Assembly (NCBI RefSeq): GCF_042431545.1
Contig: NZ_JBHLYX010000007.1
Length of the DNA stretch: 64,000 bases
Strand: one strand, 5' to 3'
Source: Pseudoalteromonas xiamenensis
GTDB lineage: Bacteria; Pseudomonadota; Gammaproteobacteria; Enterobacterales; Alteromonadaceae
Below the pieces are notes generated by a model. It was not told the DNA's origin and made no database searches. It saw only the letters and a program-made list of their open reading frames with translations. The position numbers were made by a program, and so were the translations under genes. The number at the start of each line of letters is the position of its first letter. Positions within the stretch are counted from its first letter, which is position 1. This document shows, piece by piece, positions 41,682 through 50,696 of this stretch.

Positions 41682-42807
41682 ATTATACGCCATTGTCAGT
41701 AAGGAGTTTAAACAACTAGCTCGCGACCGTATTACGTTCGCAATGATAGTCATGATCCCGCTGGTTCAGTTAATGCTGTTCGGCTATGCCATTAATACGG
41801 ATGTACGCCACGTTCACGCAGGAATAGTTGACTTAAGCCAAACGTTTCAATCGCGCCAGCTCATCCAAACGGCTGCAAATACTCAAGTAGTCGATTTTAA
41901 ACGCTACTATTCTTCGGCTGAAGCCGCGGAACAAGCGATCGTGAAAGGCCAAGTAAGTACCGTGTTGTTTATCCCCGCTGACTTTGTCCGTCGTCAATTG
42001 GAAAGAGATTACCAACTTACGGGTATGCGTCCTGGAAACAGCACCGTTCAGCAAAGTGTCGCTCAATGGTTAATTGATGGCTCAGATCCCGTGTTAAGTG
42101 GTGCGGTATCTGCACTTTCCAAGTTACCTATAAGCATCAAACGATTGCCTCGCCCTGCATTGCCGGACCCAGAGTTTGCCCTTTTAAACTACTTCAATCC
42201 AGAAAAGCGTGCTTCGGTAAACATTGTGCCTGGTTTGATTGCCGTCATCTTAACCATGACCATGATTTTATTTACGGCTTCCGCTTTAGTGCGCGAACGT
42301 GAACAAGGCAATATGGAATTCCTAATTACGACCCCAATCCGTCCAACGGAATTGATGCTTGGAAAAATACTGCCCTACATTATTGTTGGCTTTATTCAAA
42401 TGGGGATCATTTTATTGCTTGGACATTGGCTCTTTAATGTACCGCTTTATTTCGATGTTGGAAGTTTGCTACTCGTCACGTTGCTGTTCATTACCGCGAG
42501 TTTGACGCTTGGATTACTGATTTCAACAAAAGCGCAAAGCCAACTACAAGCCATGCAAATGACGGTGTTTGTGTTATTACCCTCAATATTGCTTTCTGGG
42601 TTTATGTTTCCATTTGCCGCAATGCCGACAGCCGCACAATACATTGCTGAAATTTTGCCTGCGACGCATTATGTCCGCTCGATCCGGGCTGTCGTCTTGA
42701 GAGGCGCACATTTTAGCGATTTGAGTTTTGACCTGGTTTGTTTGGTGGCGTTCAGCATCGTTGGATTTATTCTAGCAACGCTTAAATTTAAGAAACGATT
42801 AGACTAA
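41665..42807 (+). CDS. ABC-2 type exporter permease (YbhR/YbhS-like)
   Basis: A 380-residue permease: an N-terminal helix, an extracytoplasmic domain (about 45-175), then five or six helices with the ABC-2 motif REREQGNMEFLITTPIRPTELMLGKILPY at the coupling loop. One permease is present where E. coli has two, so it probably dimerises. It overlaps the ATPase gene by 17 bp and has GGGAGGGG just upstream. Likely substrate: drugs, cations or lipophilic compounds, by analogy. Confidence 0.92.
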   Translation: MQSLHRLYAIVSKEFKQLARDRITFAMIVMIPLVQLMLFGYAINTDVRHVHAGIVDLSQTFQSRQLIQTAANTQVVDFKRYYSSAEAAEQAIVKGQVSTVLFIPADFVRRQLERDYQLTGMRPGNSTVQQSVAQWLIDGSDPVLSGAVSALSKLPISIKRLPRPALPDPEFALLNYFNPEKRASVNIVPGLIAVILTMTMILFTASALVREREQGNMEFLITTPIRPTELMLGKILPYIIVGFIQMGIILLLGHWLFNVPLYFDVGSLLLVTLLFITASLTLGLLISTKAQSQLQAMQMTVFVLLPSILLSGFMFPFAAMPTAAQYIAEILPATHYVRSIRAVVLRGAHFSDLSFDLVCLVAFSIVGFILATLKFKKRLD

Positions 42808-42836
42808 TTCAGGCAGGACAACGTGTTATCTTCAAC

Positions 42837-42874
42837 GACCTATTTGCAGCAATTCAGTTGCAAATAGGTCCTTT
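42837..42874 (+). terminator. Terminator of the efflux operon
   Basis: GACCTATTTGCA / TGCAAATAGGTC, a perfect 12-bp stem (42837-42848 and 42859-42870) followed by CTTTT. Confidence 0.88.
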
Positions 42875-42958
42875 TACTTACCTCTGTGATGCAACAAGCA
42901 ATCTAGTTGACCCTAATAAACATAAAAAGTCAGACCGTCGCTCTTCCAGACATTTACA

Positions 42959-44146
42959 TCACAATTTGGTCTTAGTCGCATTGACCATGTCTTGCAGTGC
43001 ATCCAATATCATCGGTTCGCGTTTCTGTTGTGTCGCAATTTCTAACGCTTTTTCATAGCTACCGAGCGCCAGTTGGTAGTTTTTCAGAGACTCATAACCT
43101 TGCGCAAGCTTCATGTGTGAATATGCGTGATCACTATAATGTTTGGTGAAAACTTGTAGTGTAGAAATAGCTTGTTCTTTACGTGCATATTCGATTTGCT
43201 TTTCAGCTAGCTCGACAAATGTATCCATTGGTACCGCAATGGTATATCCCATTTTTTTAGACAATTCTTTGTAATAATCGAGTACCGCGTTAACGCCAGA
43301 ATATTTTGCAAGTTCAGGCGTCACGTTGAAATACATGTCTTTAAACAATGCCTCCATGCCTTCTGTGACGACAGGCAAAATGGCGGACATATGGGTTCTC
43401 GTTGGGTATTGCTTGATTTGCCAATTGACACCCTTTGGCTGAACAGCCTCTAGTTGCGCAGCAAGGTTCATAACACCCGAATAAAAATGTCCCCCTTCGC
43501 TTGCAATCGTTATGTAGAGCGACTCATTGTTTCGCGGCTGTTTCGCCACGTTACTCAAATTCTGATTGATTTGCTCTGGTGTCCACCAAGCATTCGGACT
43601 AACAATCAAGTAGTTATTGAATAAATCTGGGTAATTGTAGAAAGCATGGAGCGCAAACGTCCCAGCGTTAGAATGGCCAATCAAGGTTTTGTTTGGATAC
43701 GTTTTATATTTTTTTTCGATATATGGAAACAACTCCATCTTCAAAAACTGTACAAAGTTATCTGCATTCGTTTCAATGTGTTTGTCGGCAATAAACTGTT
43801 GAGGGATAGTTGTCGCTTCTCCATTCAACGAAGGAAAATAGTCTCGCGGGCGATTTGTTGTTTCCACTCCCACCAACATCAAGTTAGGGATTTGTTCGTT
43901 ATCAATTAAAGACTTGAGCACACCGGCAACGGTAAAGTAATGTTCACCAGCATCCAACAGGTAAACAACGTTATAGCGTTTGTTCTCCTCAAGTTTATCT
44001 GGCGTGTAAATCCAAAGAGGTCGTGTTTCACCGAGCACGTTTGATTCAATTGATGCTTTCTCGCCAAAGTTCAACGGTTCATTCGCTGTTACAGTTAAAC
44101 TCGCCATCAATGTGAAAAATAAGAATCCCAATTTAAGTATCTTCAT
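42959..44146 (-). CDS. Secreted esterase (esterase D / Fes-like) with C-terminal TPR
   Basis: A 395-residue exported alpha/beta hydrolase: signal peptide (residues 1-21, ending VTA), esterase-D type domain with nucleophile in LIGHSNAGTFALH near residue 158, NVVYLLDAGEHYF (oxyanion region) and the histidine in PTRTHMSAI, followed by a C-terminal TPR (YSHMKLAQGYESLKNYQLALG). Family members hydrolyse acyl esters or siderophores; the substrate here is unknown. AAAGGAC precedes the ATG. Same strand as and downstream of lipase/foldase genes. Confidence 0.85.
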   Translation of the reverse strand: MKILKLGFLFFTLMASLTVTANEPLNFGEKASIESNVLGETRPLWIYTPDKLEENKRYNVVYLLDAGEHYFTVAGVLKSLIDNEQIPNLMLVGVETTNRPRDYFPSLNGEATTIPQQFIADKHIETNADNFVQFLKMELFPYIEKKYKTYPNKTLIGHSNAGTFALHAFYNYPDLFNNYLIVSPNAWWTPEQINQNLSNVAKQPRNNESLYITIASEGGHFYSGVMNLAAQLEAVQPKGVNWQIKQYPTRTHMSAILPVVTEGMEALFKDMYFNVTPELAKYSGVNAVLDYYKELSKKMGYTIAVPMDTFVELAEKQIEYARKEQAISTLQVFTKHYSDHAYSHMKLAQGYESLKNYQLALGSYEKALEIATQQKREPMILDALQDMVNATKTKL

Positions 44147-44229
44147 GTCCTTTCTCTCTTAATTTATCCAATTTCATCCTGCCCGACCTTCGCATTAAAC
44201 TCAAGTCGAGTTATTCACGCACAGTTGGA

Positions 44230-45075
44230 TTAGGATGACTGACCAGATTCAGACAAATGTTGTTTGGTAATGACCATCACACGCTTTCGTTCTTGCAAAG
44301 AAAAGTGAGTTTCTAAGTAATAATGCCTATCCTCCACAGAGGGTTCATCCTCTAAAAAATGAAACCACTCATTCAATCGGCTTTGCCACTGCTTTTTTTC
44401 CTTTTCAAGATCCAAAATGCGAGCTTGTACTTCCGGTGTTTGTTCAGAGAGCCAAACTGCGTGTCTAGTTTGGTCCGACTGGAGTGCTTTTTGGAGCATT
44501 AACGTAGGCATGATTGCTTTTTTTTCTTTCTCAGTAAGTCGCTCAATGCTTTCAGCAATCCAACGCTCCTTCTCCTCTTTCGATAACCGTGTATCAGACA
44601 AAATTTCGGCGCGCTCTTTTGCACCCATATTCCAATGCATTTCATCCGCAAACCACGCCGAAAATTGCTCCGCGGTAAAGTGTTTACGTAATAGCTCTTC
44701 ATAAATCGCTAGTCGTTCACTTAACGTGAGATCTAATGTGGCATACTGAGCCAGTGCCTGTTTAAACGTAATGTATCGTTTGAGTAGCGCTTCTTCACAA
44801 ACGGAGAAAGCCTGAGTGTTAGGGTTTTCTTGCCACGCTAGAAAGGCATTTTCCAAAAAAGTACGGTCAATATTTACGTCATCGCATTCCGTCGAACTGA
44901 CGAATAATCCCTTTGTGTCTTCTTGCGTTTGGGGGCGTACTTCAGCGTTCCCAACTGCCGATGTTGGTGCAAGGGTATTGTTGACTCGACGATTTAAATC
45001 AGTATGAATAGGACTTATCGTAAGCCACACTGCGCCTACGATAAGTCCTAAAATAATTAAAACAAGGCTGCGCAT
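44230..45075 (-). CDS. lifO: Lipase-specific foldase LifO
   Basis: A 281-residue protein anchored by an N-terminal helix (residues 3-20) with a long, charged, all-helical periplasmic part, as in lipase chaperones. It begins one base after the lipase stop codon, the normal lip-lif arrangement. The family's conserved RxxFDYFLSALGE-type motif is not recognisable; the corresponding region reads IDRTFLENAFLAWQ. It is also shorter than the Pseudomonas and Burkholderia proteins (about 340). It should fold the adjacent lipase in the periplasm before type II secretion. Confidence 0.82.
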   Translation of the reverse strand: MRSLVLIILGLIVGAVWLTISPIHTDLNRRVNNTLAPTSAVGNAEVRPQTQEDTKGLFVSSTECDDVNIDRTFLENAFLAWQENPNTQAFSVCEEALLKRYITFKQALAQYATLDLTLSERLAIYEELLRKHFTAEQFSAWFADEMHWNMGAKERAEILSDTRLSKEEKERWIAESIERLTEKEKKAIMPTLMLQKALQSDQTRHAVWLSEQTPEVQARILDLEKEKKQWQSRLNEWFHFLEDEPSVEDRHYYLETHFSLQERKRVMVITKQHLSESGQSS

Positions 45076-45076
45076 A

Positions 45077-46036
45077 TCACAGCCCTAGATTGTTTAAACG
45101 CTCACCGTGCTGGCGATATAGCGTAAGTGGATCAGTATCGAATAGATGATGAATACCAACAAAATGGTTTACTTCATCTAAGTGATTCATTTTATAGTGC
45201 GTCCCAATCACCTGCCCTAAATGACTCGAGCACGCAGAGACAAGACCATCATTCTTGCCAGAAAAGGTTTTGGAAAAGAGTAACAAGGCTGCATCCGCAG
45301 GATCAAACACGTTGGTATACGCGCTTTGTCCACTCCACGAATAATAGCGTACGCCATTTTCAGCAAGACTTGGTGATTGCCCACAATACTCAGATGGAAT
45401 TCCTTCTGGATATTTCGCATTGAAGGCCAAAGTGCCACGAGTCGTCAACGTTTCAAGTGCTTCTAACGGGGCTTCTGGCACATCCCCTTTACCAGATAAC
45501 CAACCGATAAAATTCGCAAGGCCAGACGCTAAACTGGCTAAAAATGCTTCGGAAAATGTCCCGGGTTTGACATGCCCTCTTACCGCATCCGCAAACTCAC
45601 TTCCCCAGTTAACTCCGCCGACTGACGCAACAGTCGCCACCCACTCAGGATTAACCGATGCAACATATCGACTCGTTTGTGAACCTTGGCTATGGCCAAT
45701 CAAATGTACTTTTTCTGCTCCAGTCAATGCACGAACCATTGCTACTTGTTCGAGTAATTGCTCTCCTCGTAACTCCGAACTATTTGCCGCAGAGACATTT
45801 GCAACAAAGACTTCACGCCCTTGTTGCGTGTAAATTTGCGGTACTCTATAGAAATAATCAAACCCTAATAAATTATCAAACCCAAACAACCCATGTACGA
45901 GCACAATGGGATAACGCTCAACACTGCTTACACTCAACTCATTGTTTATTATCGTTTCTTCTGATTGTGCCTGACAACTTAAGGCCATAGATACTGCGCA
46001 CGACAATGCAATGGATAGCTGTTTTACCTTTTTCAT
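45077..46036 (-). CDS. Secreted triacylglycerol lipase (family I.1/I.2-like)
   Basis: A 319-residue lipase with signal peptide (residues 1-25). The oxyanion motif VLVHGLFGFDN, nucleophile elbow LIGHSQGSQTSR (Ser near residue 113), the acid in SGKNDGLVSACSSHLG, and the histidine plus calcium ligands in MNHLDEVNHFVGI are all present. Two cysteines (EYCGQ and SACSS) can form the family disulfide. Depends on the LifO chaperone encoded behind it. Confidence 0.93.
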   Translation of the reverse strand: MKKVKQLSIALSCAVSMALSCQAQSEETIINNELSVSSVERYPIVLVHGLFGFDNLLGFDYFYRVPQIYTQQGREVFVANVSAANSSELRGEQLLEQVAMVRALTGAEKVHLIGHSQGSQTSRYVASVNPEWVATVASVGGVNWGSEFADAVRGHVKPGTFSEAFLASLASGLANFIGWLSGKGDVPEAPLEALETLTTRGTLAFNAKYPEGIPSEYCGQSPSLAENGVRYYSWSGQSAYTNVFDPADAALLLFSKTFSGKNDGLVSACSSHLGQVIGTHYKMNHLDEVNHFVGIHHLFDTDPLTLYRQHGERLNNLGL

Positions 46037-46125
46037 ACTTGCTCCATTTTTTACAGTTATTTAACAATCAAGCGTAGTAGCAAGTGGTAAGAGGTCAAGC
46101 CAGAAATTTTATATTTATTAAAAAA

Positions 46126-46151
46126 ATGTGAATTTTTTATGTTTTTCACAT
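46126..46151. promoter_or_regulatory. Inverted repeat in the lipase / TPR divergent gap
   Basis: ATGTGAA (46126-46132) and TTCACAT (46145-46151) with a 12-bp AT-rich spacer, midway between the two divergent starts. It could be an operator for either gene; a protein is not identified. Confidence 0.4.
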
Positions 46152-46238
46152 GCTTACAAATTTTGAACTGCTAGACGCCAAGCGCGACGAGAAATGCTAT
46201 GCTCAACGTATTAAATCCAGCTTCAGTGGAGAACAATC

Positions 46239-47213
46239 GTGCTCGTAGCCCTCGTTTCATCGGCTTTTATTCATGCACAATTAGAAAAAATTGACGAGCT
46301 TATGGTGAACGAGCCTAAGCAAGCCCTAGCATTATATGAAGAGCTAGCTCCAAAGCTGACAGGTCAAGTAAACGAAGGTGGCATACTCGCCCATTTGAAA
46401 GGATTGCAGGCAGCCTCTTACGGGCTAAACCGAGACAAGATCAGAGCAATCTCCACTGAAGTTGCAAGGCCGCTTTGGCGAACTCAAATTGATCCCTATC
46501 TCGCCAATTTTATGCTTGCCATTGGCGCAGCTTATTCGCGCTTAGATCAGTACACAAACGCGACTTTACTCTATGACTGCGCAAACAATTATGCGACCAA
46601 GGAAGTACGTTATTCTCTCGCGATTAATAGCTCTATCGCTTATTCACGATTGGACAACTTAGACGCAGCGAAAAAGGTGCTGCTGAGAATAGATATTGAG
46701 TCACTTACCGATAGACAGAAGTCTTCGCTATACAACCAAATGGGCAACATTGACGACTTACAATTTAAACCAAAGGATGCGTTTAATAACTATAAAAAGG
46801 CGGTTTTGTATGCGACCAAAGCTGAAAATATGCGAGCGCAGATTGTCTTAAATCTCAATATTTTGGATCTTATTGTTCGTTATCAGACTCACCAAGATCA
46901 GTTCAAACGTCATGTTCGATTTACTGAAAATTTATTGGAAAAAAAGCCTTCACCATCTTTTAGTGAACATCTCCAACTACTTGAGCAAATTTTTAATTAT
47001 CAAGAGCTCAGTGATTCAGTGGAAAAAACGCGTCGTCATCAAATACTGATAGAACGGGCTCAATCAGAAGAAAACCCTTATGCCTTGGATTTACTGTCTC
47101 AATTGGGCTTTGCCAATTCACCAGATCCAAAAATTATCAATATTGACTCAGATGACATCAAAACCAATCCACTTTATTTGACTTATTGCCAGTTCGTAAA
47201 AGACAGTGAGTGA
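46239..47213 (+). CDS. TPR-repeat protein of unknown function
   Basis: A 324-residue helical protein with several TPR-like units (LANFMLAIGAAYSRLDQYTNATLL, LAINSSIAYSRLDNLDAAKKVL, SLYNQMGNIDDLQFKPKDAFNNY). The N-terminus (VALVSSAFIHAQ) resembles a shortened signal peptide. GTG at 46239 is chosen for the GGAG eight bases upstream. Similar in layout to the protein at 2152-3084: both look like the TPR sensor part of diguanylate cyclases without the GGDEF domain. Divergent from the lipase gene. Confidence 0.65.
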   Translation: MLVALVSSAFIHAQLEKIDELMVNEPKQALALYEELAPKLTGQVNEGGILAHLKGLQAASYGLNRDKIRAISTEVARPLWRTQIDPYLANFMLAIGAAYSRLDQYTNATLLYDCANNYATKEVRYSLAINSSIAYSRLDNLDAAKKVLLRIDIESLTDRQKSSLYNQMGNIDDLQFKPKDAFNNYKKAVLYATKAENMRAQIVLNLNILDLIVRYQTHQDQFKRHVRFTENLLEKKPSPSFSEHLQLLEQIFNYQELSDSVEKTRRHQILIERAQSEENPYALDLLSQLGFANSPDPKIINIDSDDIKTNPLYLTYCQFVKDSE

Positions 47214-47220
47214 GCTCGAT

Positions 47221-48075
47221 TTATGTACGTGCAAACTGACGCTCTGCGTTAACGTAGCACCAAGGTAGATGCAAAAGCAGCAGTTGCGAGGTTATGTAGA
47301 AAAGCCAATTTACCTCTCTTATCAACGGGTAATACCCTTGTCCATCATGACCAAAGATCCAAAATTGACCTATTAATGCGTCGGCAAATGTCGCAAGTAC
47401 CAGCCCCAATGAGGCGATAAAAAATGGCTTGCTTGGGCGGGATTGATTACCTGATTTGAATAACAAGAGACCCAATACTGCTGGTATTGTGATAAGCATT
47501 GAATAGCTACCAGTCATACTCAGCACGTAGGTTCCAGCTCGGCTGTCCATCATGGCCATATACGACACCAAACCAATAGCACACCCAAACAACATACTTA
47601 GCCACCGTATTTTGCGACTGATAAAGGAGCTTAACCAACGCCACGCAGCATAACTAAAGCAACCGTAAGCTGGTGCAAAAAACCAAACAGAATCAGCCAA
47701 ATAATCATGCTTAACAAAGTCACCATGTCGGAAATAGAGTACTTCTCGATTGAAATTAATGTTATCACCAACAAAGCTTAGCAACAGTCCGATAAACACA
47801 ACGGTTGCCATCAAAACCGCGTCGTTTTTTGCTGGAATGCCTACGATTTGTTGAGCTGGTTGTTGGCGAAATTGCGCCTGAGATAAAAAATAGCCAATCC
47901 ACAAAACACTCAGTAAGATAAATACCAACATGCTGATCGACTTGGGCAAGGTAGCCCAAGGAGCTGGGATAAAATGCAATTTTAGTGAGCTCAACGTCAG
48001 CGCTACATCGACCACAGAGACTAGCCAAGCCAGTATCGACACGATAATTAAATGATGCGGGGCAATCGCTTTCAA
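47221..48075 (-). CDS. Multi-pass membrane protein of unknown function
   Basis: A 284-residue hydrophobic protein with about eight helices (around 7-27, 38-58, 85-105, 130-150, 160-178, 185-205, 218-238, 260-280). No transporter or enzymatic signature was recognised. TTG start at 48075 with GGAG eight bases upstream on the minus strand. Converges with the TPR gene and is divergent from the coiled-coil gene. Confidence 0.6.
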   Translation of the reverse strand: MKAIAPHHLIIVSILAWLVSVVDVALTLSSLKLHFIPAPWATLPKSISMLVFILLSVLWIGYFLSQAQFRQQPAQQIVGIPAKNDAVLMATVVFIGLLLSFVGDNINFNREVLYFRHGDFVKHDYLADSVWFFAPAYGCFSYAAWRWLSSFISRKIRWLSMLFGCAIGLVSYMAMMDSRAGTYVLSMTGSYSMLITIPAVLGLLLFKSGNQSRPSKPFFIASLGLVLATFADALIGQFWIFGHDGQGYYPLIREVNWLFYITSQLLLLHLPWCYVNAERQFART

Positions 48076-48181
48076 CGGGCGGACTCCATGTTTATTTTAA
48101 ACACTTTACTACAAAGTTGTTCGTGCTTTTTGTCTCTGTATTTTATACATTTACCTGCTATTCGATACAGATGGAAGAGTT

Positions 48182-49114
48182 ATGCAAAAGTTCGTTGCCA
48201 TTTTAGCCTTCGTGTTTTCACTTATTTCTCTAAGCGTGAGCTTAAATTTTGCGCTATCTCAAAAAACAGCGCATCCGACTGATATTACCTCTGTCGAGCC
48301 GACTACAACAAATGTAGCCCCCCTAGCAAGCGAAGTCGCGGTAGAAAAAAGCGTACAACACACGACTATCAACCTCGATTCAGCAGATACACAAGCACTT
48401 AAAAATTACGTACAAAATCTAGAGCACCGCATCAAAGAGCTAGAGCAATTGCTTGTATTCCAACAACCTGCAAGCGAAGAATTTAAGAATAAGGTGTTTG
48501 CCATTATTGAAGAAAAGCAGAAGTTAGAAATGGATAAAATGCAAAAAGAAAATCCAATTTACAGCTTCTATTCTGAATTGCCTGAAGATTATGAATTTAA
48601 GATAAAAACAGACCCCGAATATGCAGAGCAAGTTGGTAAAGAACTAAAACAAAAAGTGCTCAATGAGTCATTGACCCCTGCTGAACGTCTTGCCGCCATT
48701 GGCCAACTGCAAATGAACATGTATGCGTTGAACCGCAATGAATTAGAACATTTAGATTACGAGGTCGTCGACAGTATGATAAAAATGACGAATCGTTTAG
48801 ATGACGAAAAATTACGTGTACAAGCACTCGAAATGCTGTCACACACCCCTGTAATCGACGTGCGTATTGCTAGACAGTTCAAATCTATGTTAGATAAAGA
48901 AAGCAATGACTACGTTCGCAGTATTGCCGTCGATGGGCTCATGTCGCAGTTTTATCAAGCTCGCCAAAACAATGCCGATTATCGAAAGCAACTGGCACTT
49001 GATATTCTCAATGTATATGAAAATACCACTGACAAGTCTTTGCAGAATTTATTTAATCTTCACCTCGGTGACGAAGAACGTCTCAACGACTTGAAGAAAG
49101 TTGCTGGATTATAA
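48182..49114 (+). CDS. Membrane-anchored coiled-coil / helical-repeat protein
   Basis: A 310-residue protein: an N-terminal signal anchor (residues 4-24), a T/S/P-rich linker, a coiled coil (residues about 70-120, LKNYVQNLEHRIKELEQLL), and a C-terminal helical domain that resembles HEAT-type repeats (VQALEMLSHTPVIDVRIARQ). No family name can be given. GGAAGAG precedes the ATG. Probably located in the periplasm. Confidence 0.65.
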   Translation: MQKFVAILAFVFSLISLSVSLNFALSQKTAHPTDITSVEPTTTNVAPLASEVAVEKSVQHTTINLDSADTQALKNYVQNLEHRIKELEQLLVFQQPASEEFKNKVFAIIEEKQKLEMDKMQKENPIYSFYSELPEDYEFKIKTDPEYAEQVGKELKQKVLNESLTPAERLAAIGQLQMNMYALNRNELEHLDYEVVDSMIKMTNRLDDEKLRVQALEMLSHTPVIDVRIARQFKSMLDKESNDYVRSIAVDGLMSQFYQARQNNADYRKQLALDILNVYENTTDKSLQNLFNLHLGDEERLNDLKKVAGL

Positions 49115-49158
49115 ATGAAATCTGAGAATTAAACGAACGACATGAACAGGCCTGAATA

Positions 49159-49830
49159 ATGTTTAACGACAATACGTTTGCGTTTTTAAATGAACTTGCT
49201 CAAAACAATGACCGTGAGTGGTTTAAAGCCAATCAAACGCGATACGAAGAAAACGTGCGAACGCCAGCGCTCAACCTGATTGAAGCCATGGCGCCAGGAA
49301 TACACAACTTATCGCCAAAACTGTTAGCCGTGGCGAAAAAGGTCGGTGGAAGTTTGATGCGCGTGCAACGAGACACCCGTTTTAGCCACAACAAACAACC
49401 ATACAAAACAAACGTGGGGATCCAATTCCGCCACTTTCTTGGCAAAGACGTTCATGCTCCCGGTCTATACTTACACCTAGCCAACGACGAATGTTTTTTA
49501 GGTGCTGGAATGTGGCGTCCCGAAGGCAAAGCCCTCAATGCGATCCGCCATTGTATGGATGAAAACCCTAACGCTTATAAAAAAGCGCTCACAACATTGA
49601 CAGCAGCGGGTTTCGAACTTACAGGTGAATCACTTCAAAGACCACCTAGAGGCTATGACAAAAACCATCCGTTGATTGAAGAACTGAAACGCAAAGACTT
49701 TATTGCGTTCAAAAATTTCGATAGGCAAATCGCGACATCCACTGACTTCTCTGATTGGTTACTATCACAATGGCAGCACACTCAACCATTAATGCACTAT
49801 CTGTGCTTCGCACTCGAGCTCGATTATTAA
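49159..49830 (+). CDS. DUF2461 family protein
   Basis: A 223-residue protein of the DUF2461/TIGR02453 family: FLNELAQNNDREWFKANQTRYEE at the N-terminus, MRVQRDTRFSHNKQPYKTN, and FLGAGMWRPEGKALNAIR in the middle are its hallmark segments. Function is unknown in the literature I know. It follows the coiled-coil gene by about 45 bases and may be co-transcribed. Confidence 0.88.
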   Translation: MFNDNTFAFLNELAQNNDREWFKANQTRYEENVRTPALNLIEAMAPGIHNLSPKLLAVAKKVGGSLMRVQRDTRFSHNKQPYKTNVGIQFRHFLGKDVHAPGLYLHLANDECFLGAGMWRPEGKALNAIRHCMDENPNAYKKALTTLTAAGFELTGESLQRPPRGYDKNHPLIEELKRKDFIAFKNFDRQIATSTDFSDWLLSQWQHTQPLMHYLCFALELDY

Positions 49831-49930
49831 GCCAATGAGTGAAATTAGCATTCATGGCCTGTTTGGAGTCTGCAGGTCATGTTTGTACAGGCAAAAGGTG
49901 TCCATCGACTGCTCCTCCATTACCCACTTT

Positions 49931-50680
49931 TTAATTGAACCGCTCACTTGATACTGTCACTAATGCTTCAAAGGCTGGTTTTGCAAAGTAGTATCCTTGC
50001 ATCAGATCAACGCCTTCATTTGCAAAAAAGTGGTACTCAGCTTGAGTCTCAATCCCTTCGACAAGCGTCGTTACCCCAAGTTCATTAAGCATGGCTAAAG
50101 TGTGTTTGGCGATGATTTGTTTTGGCTTATTGTTTGCTATGTTTCGGACTAAATCCATATCCAGTTTTACAATATTAGGTTGGTATGAAGCTAATAAATT
50201 CAACCCAGCGTAACCTGCCCCAAAGTCATCAATCGCGGTTAAAAAACCTTGCTGCTTATAATACGAAACGATCCCTTTTACATGGTCTGCATCCTTGATC
50301 TGCTCATTTTCCGTAAATTCGAACATAATGCGTTCAGTCGGAAAACGGTATTTTTCCGCCGCTTCTAAAGTCGTGCGAATACAACGCTCAGGCTGATAGA
50401 CAGCATTAGGTAAAAAGTTGATGCTGAGAAATCCCTCTAGGCCCAACTTGGCGGCCAAGGCAATCGCCTTAACGCGGCAGGATTGATCGAACGCATAGCG
50501 ATTTGCTTCATTTACATTGGCAATAACGGCACCAGCAGGCTCGTTATTAACACCACGGACAAGCGCTTCATAGCCAAATATAGACTTGTTTTTGTGACTG
50601 ACAATCGGTTGAAATGCCATCGTAAACTCAAAGTCTAAGTTGTTGCCGTGACGGCATTGCTCACAGTGTTTCGCTGTCAT
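49931..50680 (-). CDS. EAL-domain c-di-GMP phosphodiesterase
   Basis: A 249-residue, nearly bare EAL domain. The catalytic set is intact: YEALVRG (E38), SINFLP, MFEFTENE, AIDDFGAGYAG, VKLDMD, LVEGIET and QGYYF. It should hydrolyse c-di-GMP to pGpG. The N-terminal 15 residues hold a KHCEQCRHG motif with two Cys and two His, which may bind a metal or act as a redox switch. No other sensor domain is present. The LysR gene upstream is on the same strand 16 bases away, so they may form an operon. Confidence 0.9.
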   Translation of the reverse strand: MTAKHCEQCRHGNNLDFEFTMAFQPIVSHKNKSIFGYEALVRGVNNEPAGAVIANVNEANRYAFDQSCRVKAIALAAKLGLEGFLSINFLPNAVYQPERCIRTTLEAAEKYRFPTERIMFEFTENEQIKDADHVKGIVSYYKQQGFLTAIDDFGAGYAGLNLLASYQPNIVKLDMDLVRNIANNKPKQIIAKHTLAMLNELGVTTLVEGIETQAEYHFFANEGVDLMQGYYFAKPAFEALVTVSSERFN

Positions 50681-50696
50681 CCTACTCTCCTTACGT

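Noticed and set aside
46126..46151. CRP site between lipase and TPR gene
   Set aside because: The TGTGA/TCACA halves are far wider apart than the six bases CRP needs; kept only as an inverted repeat.
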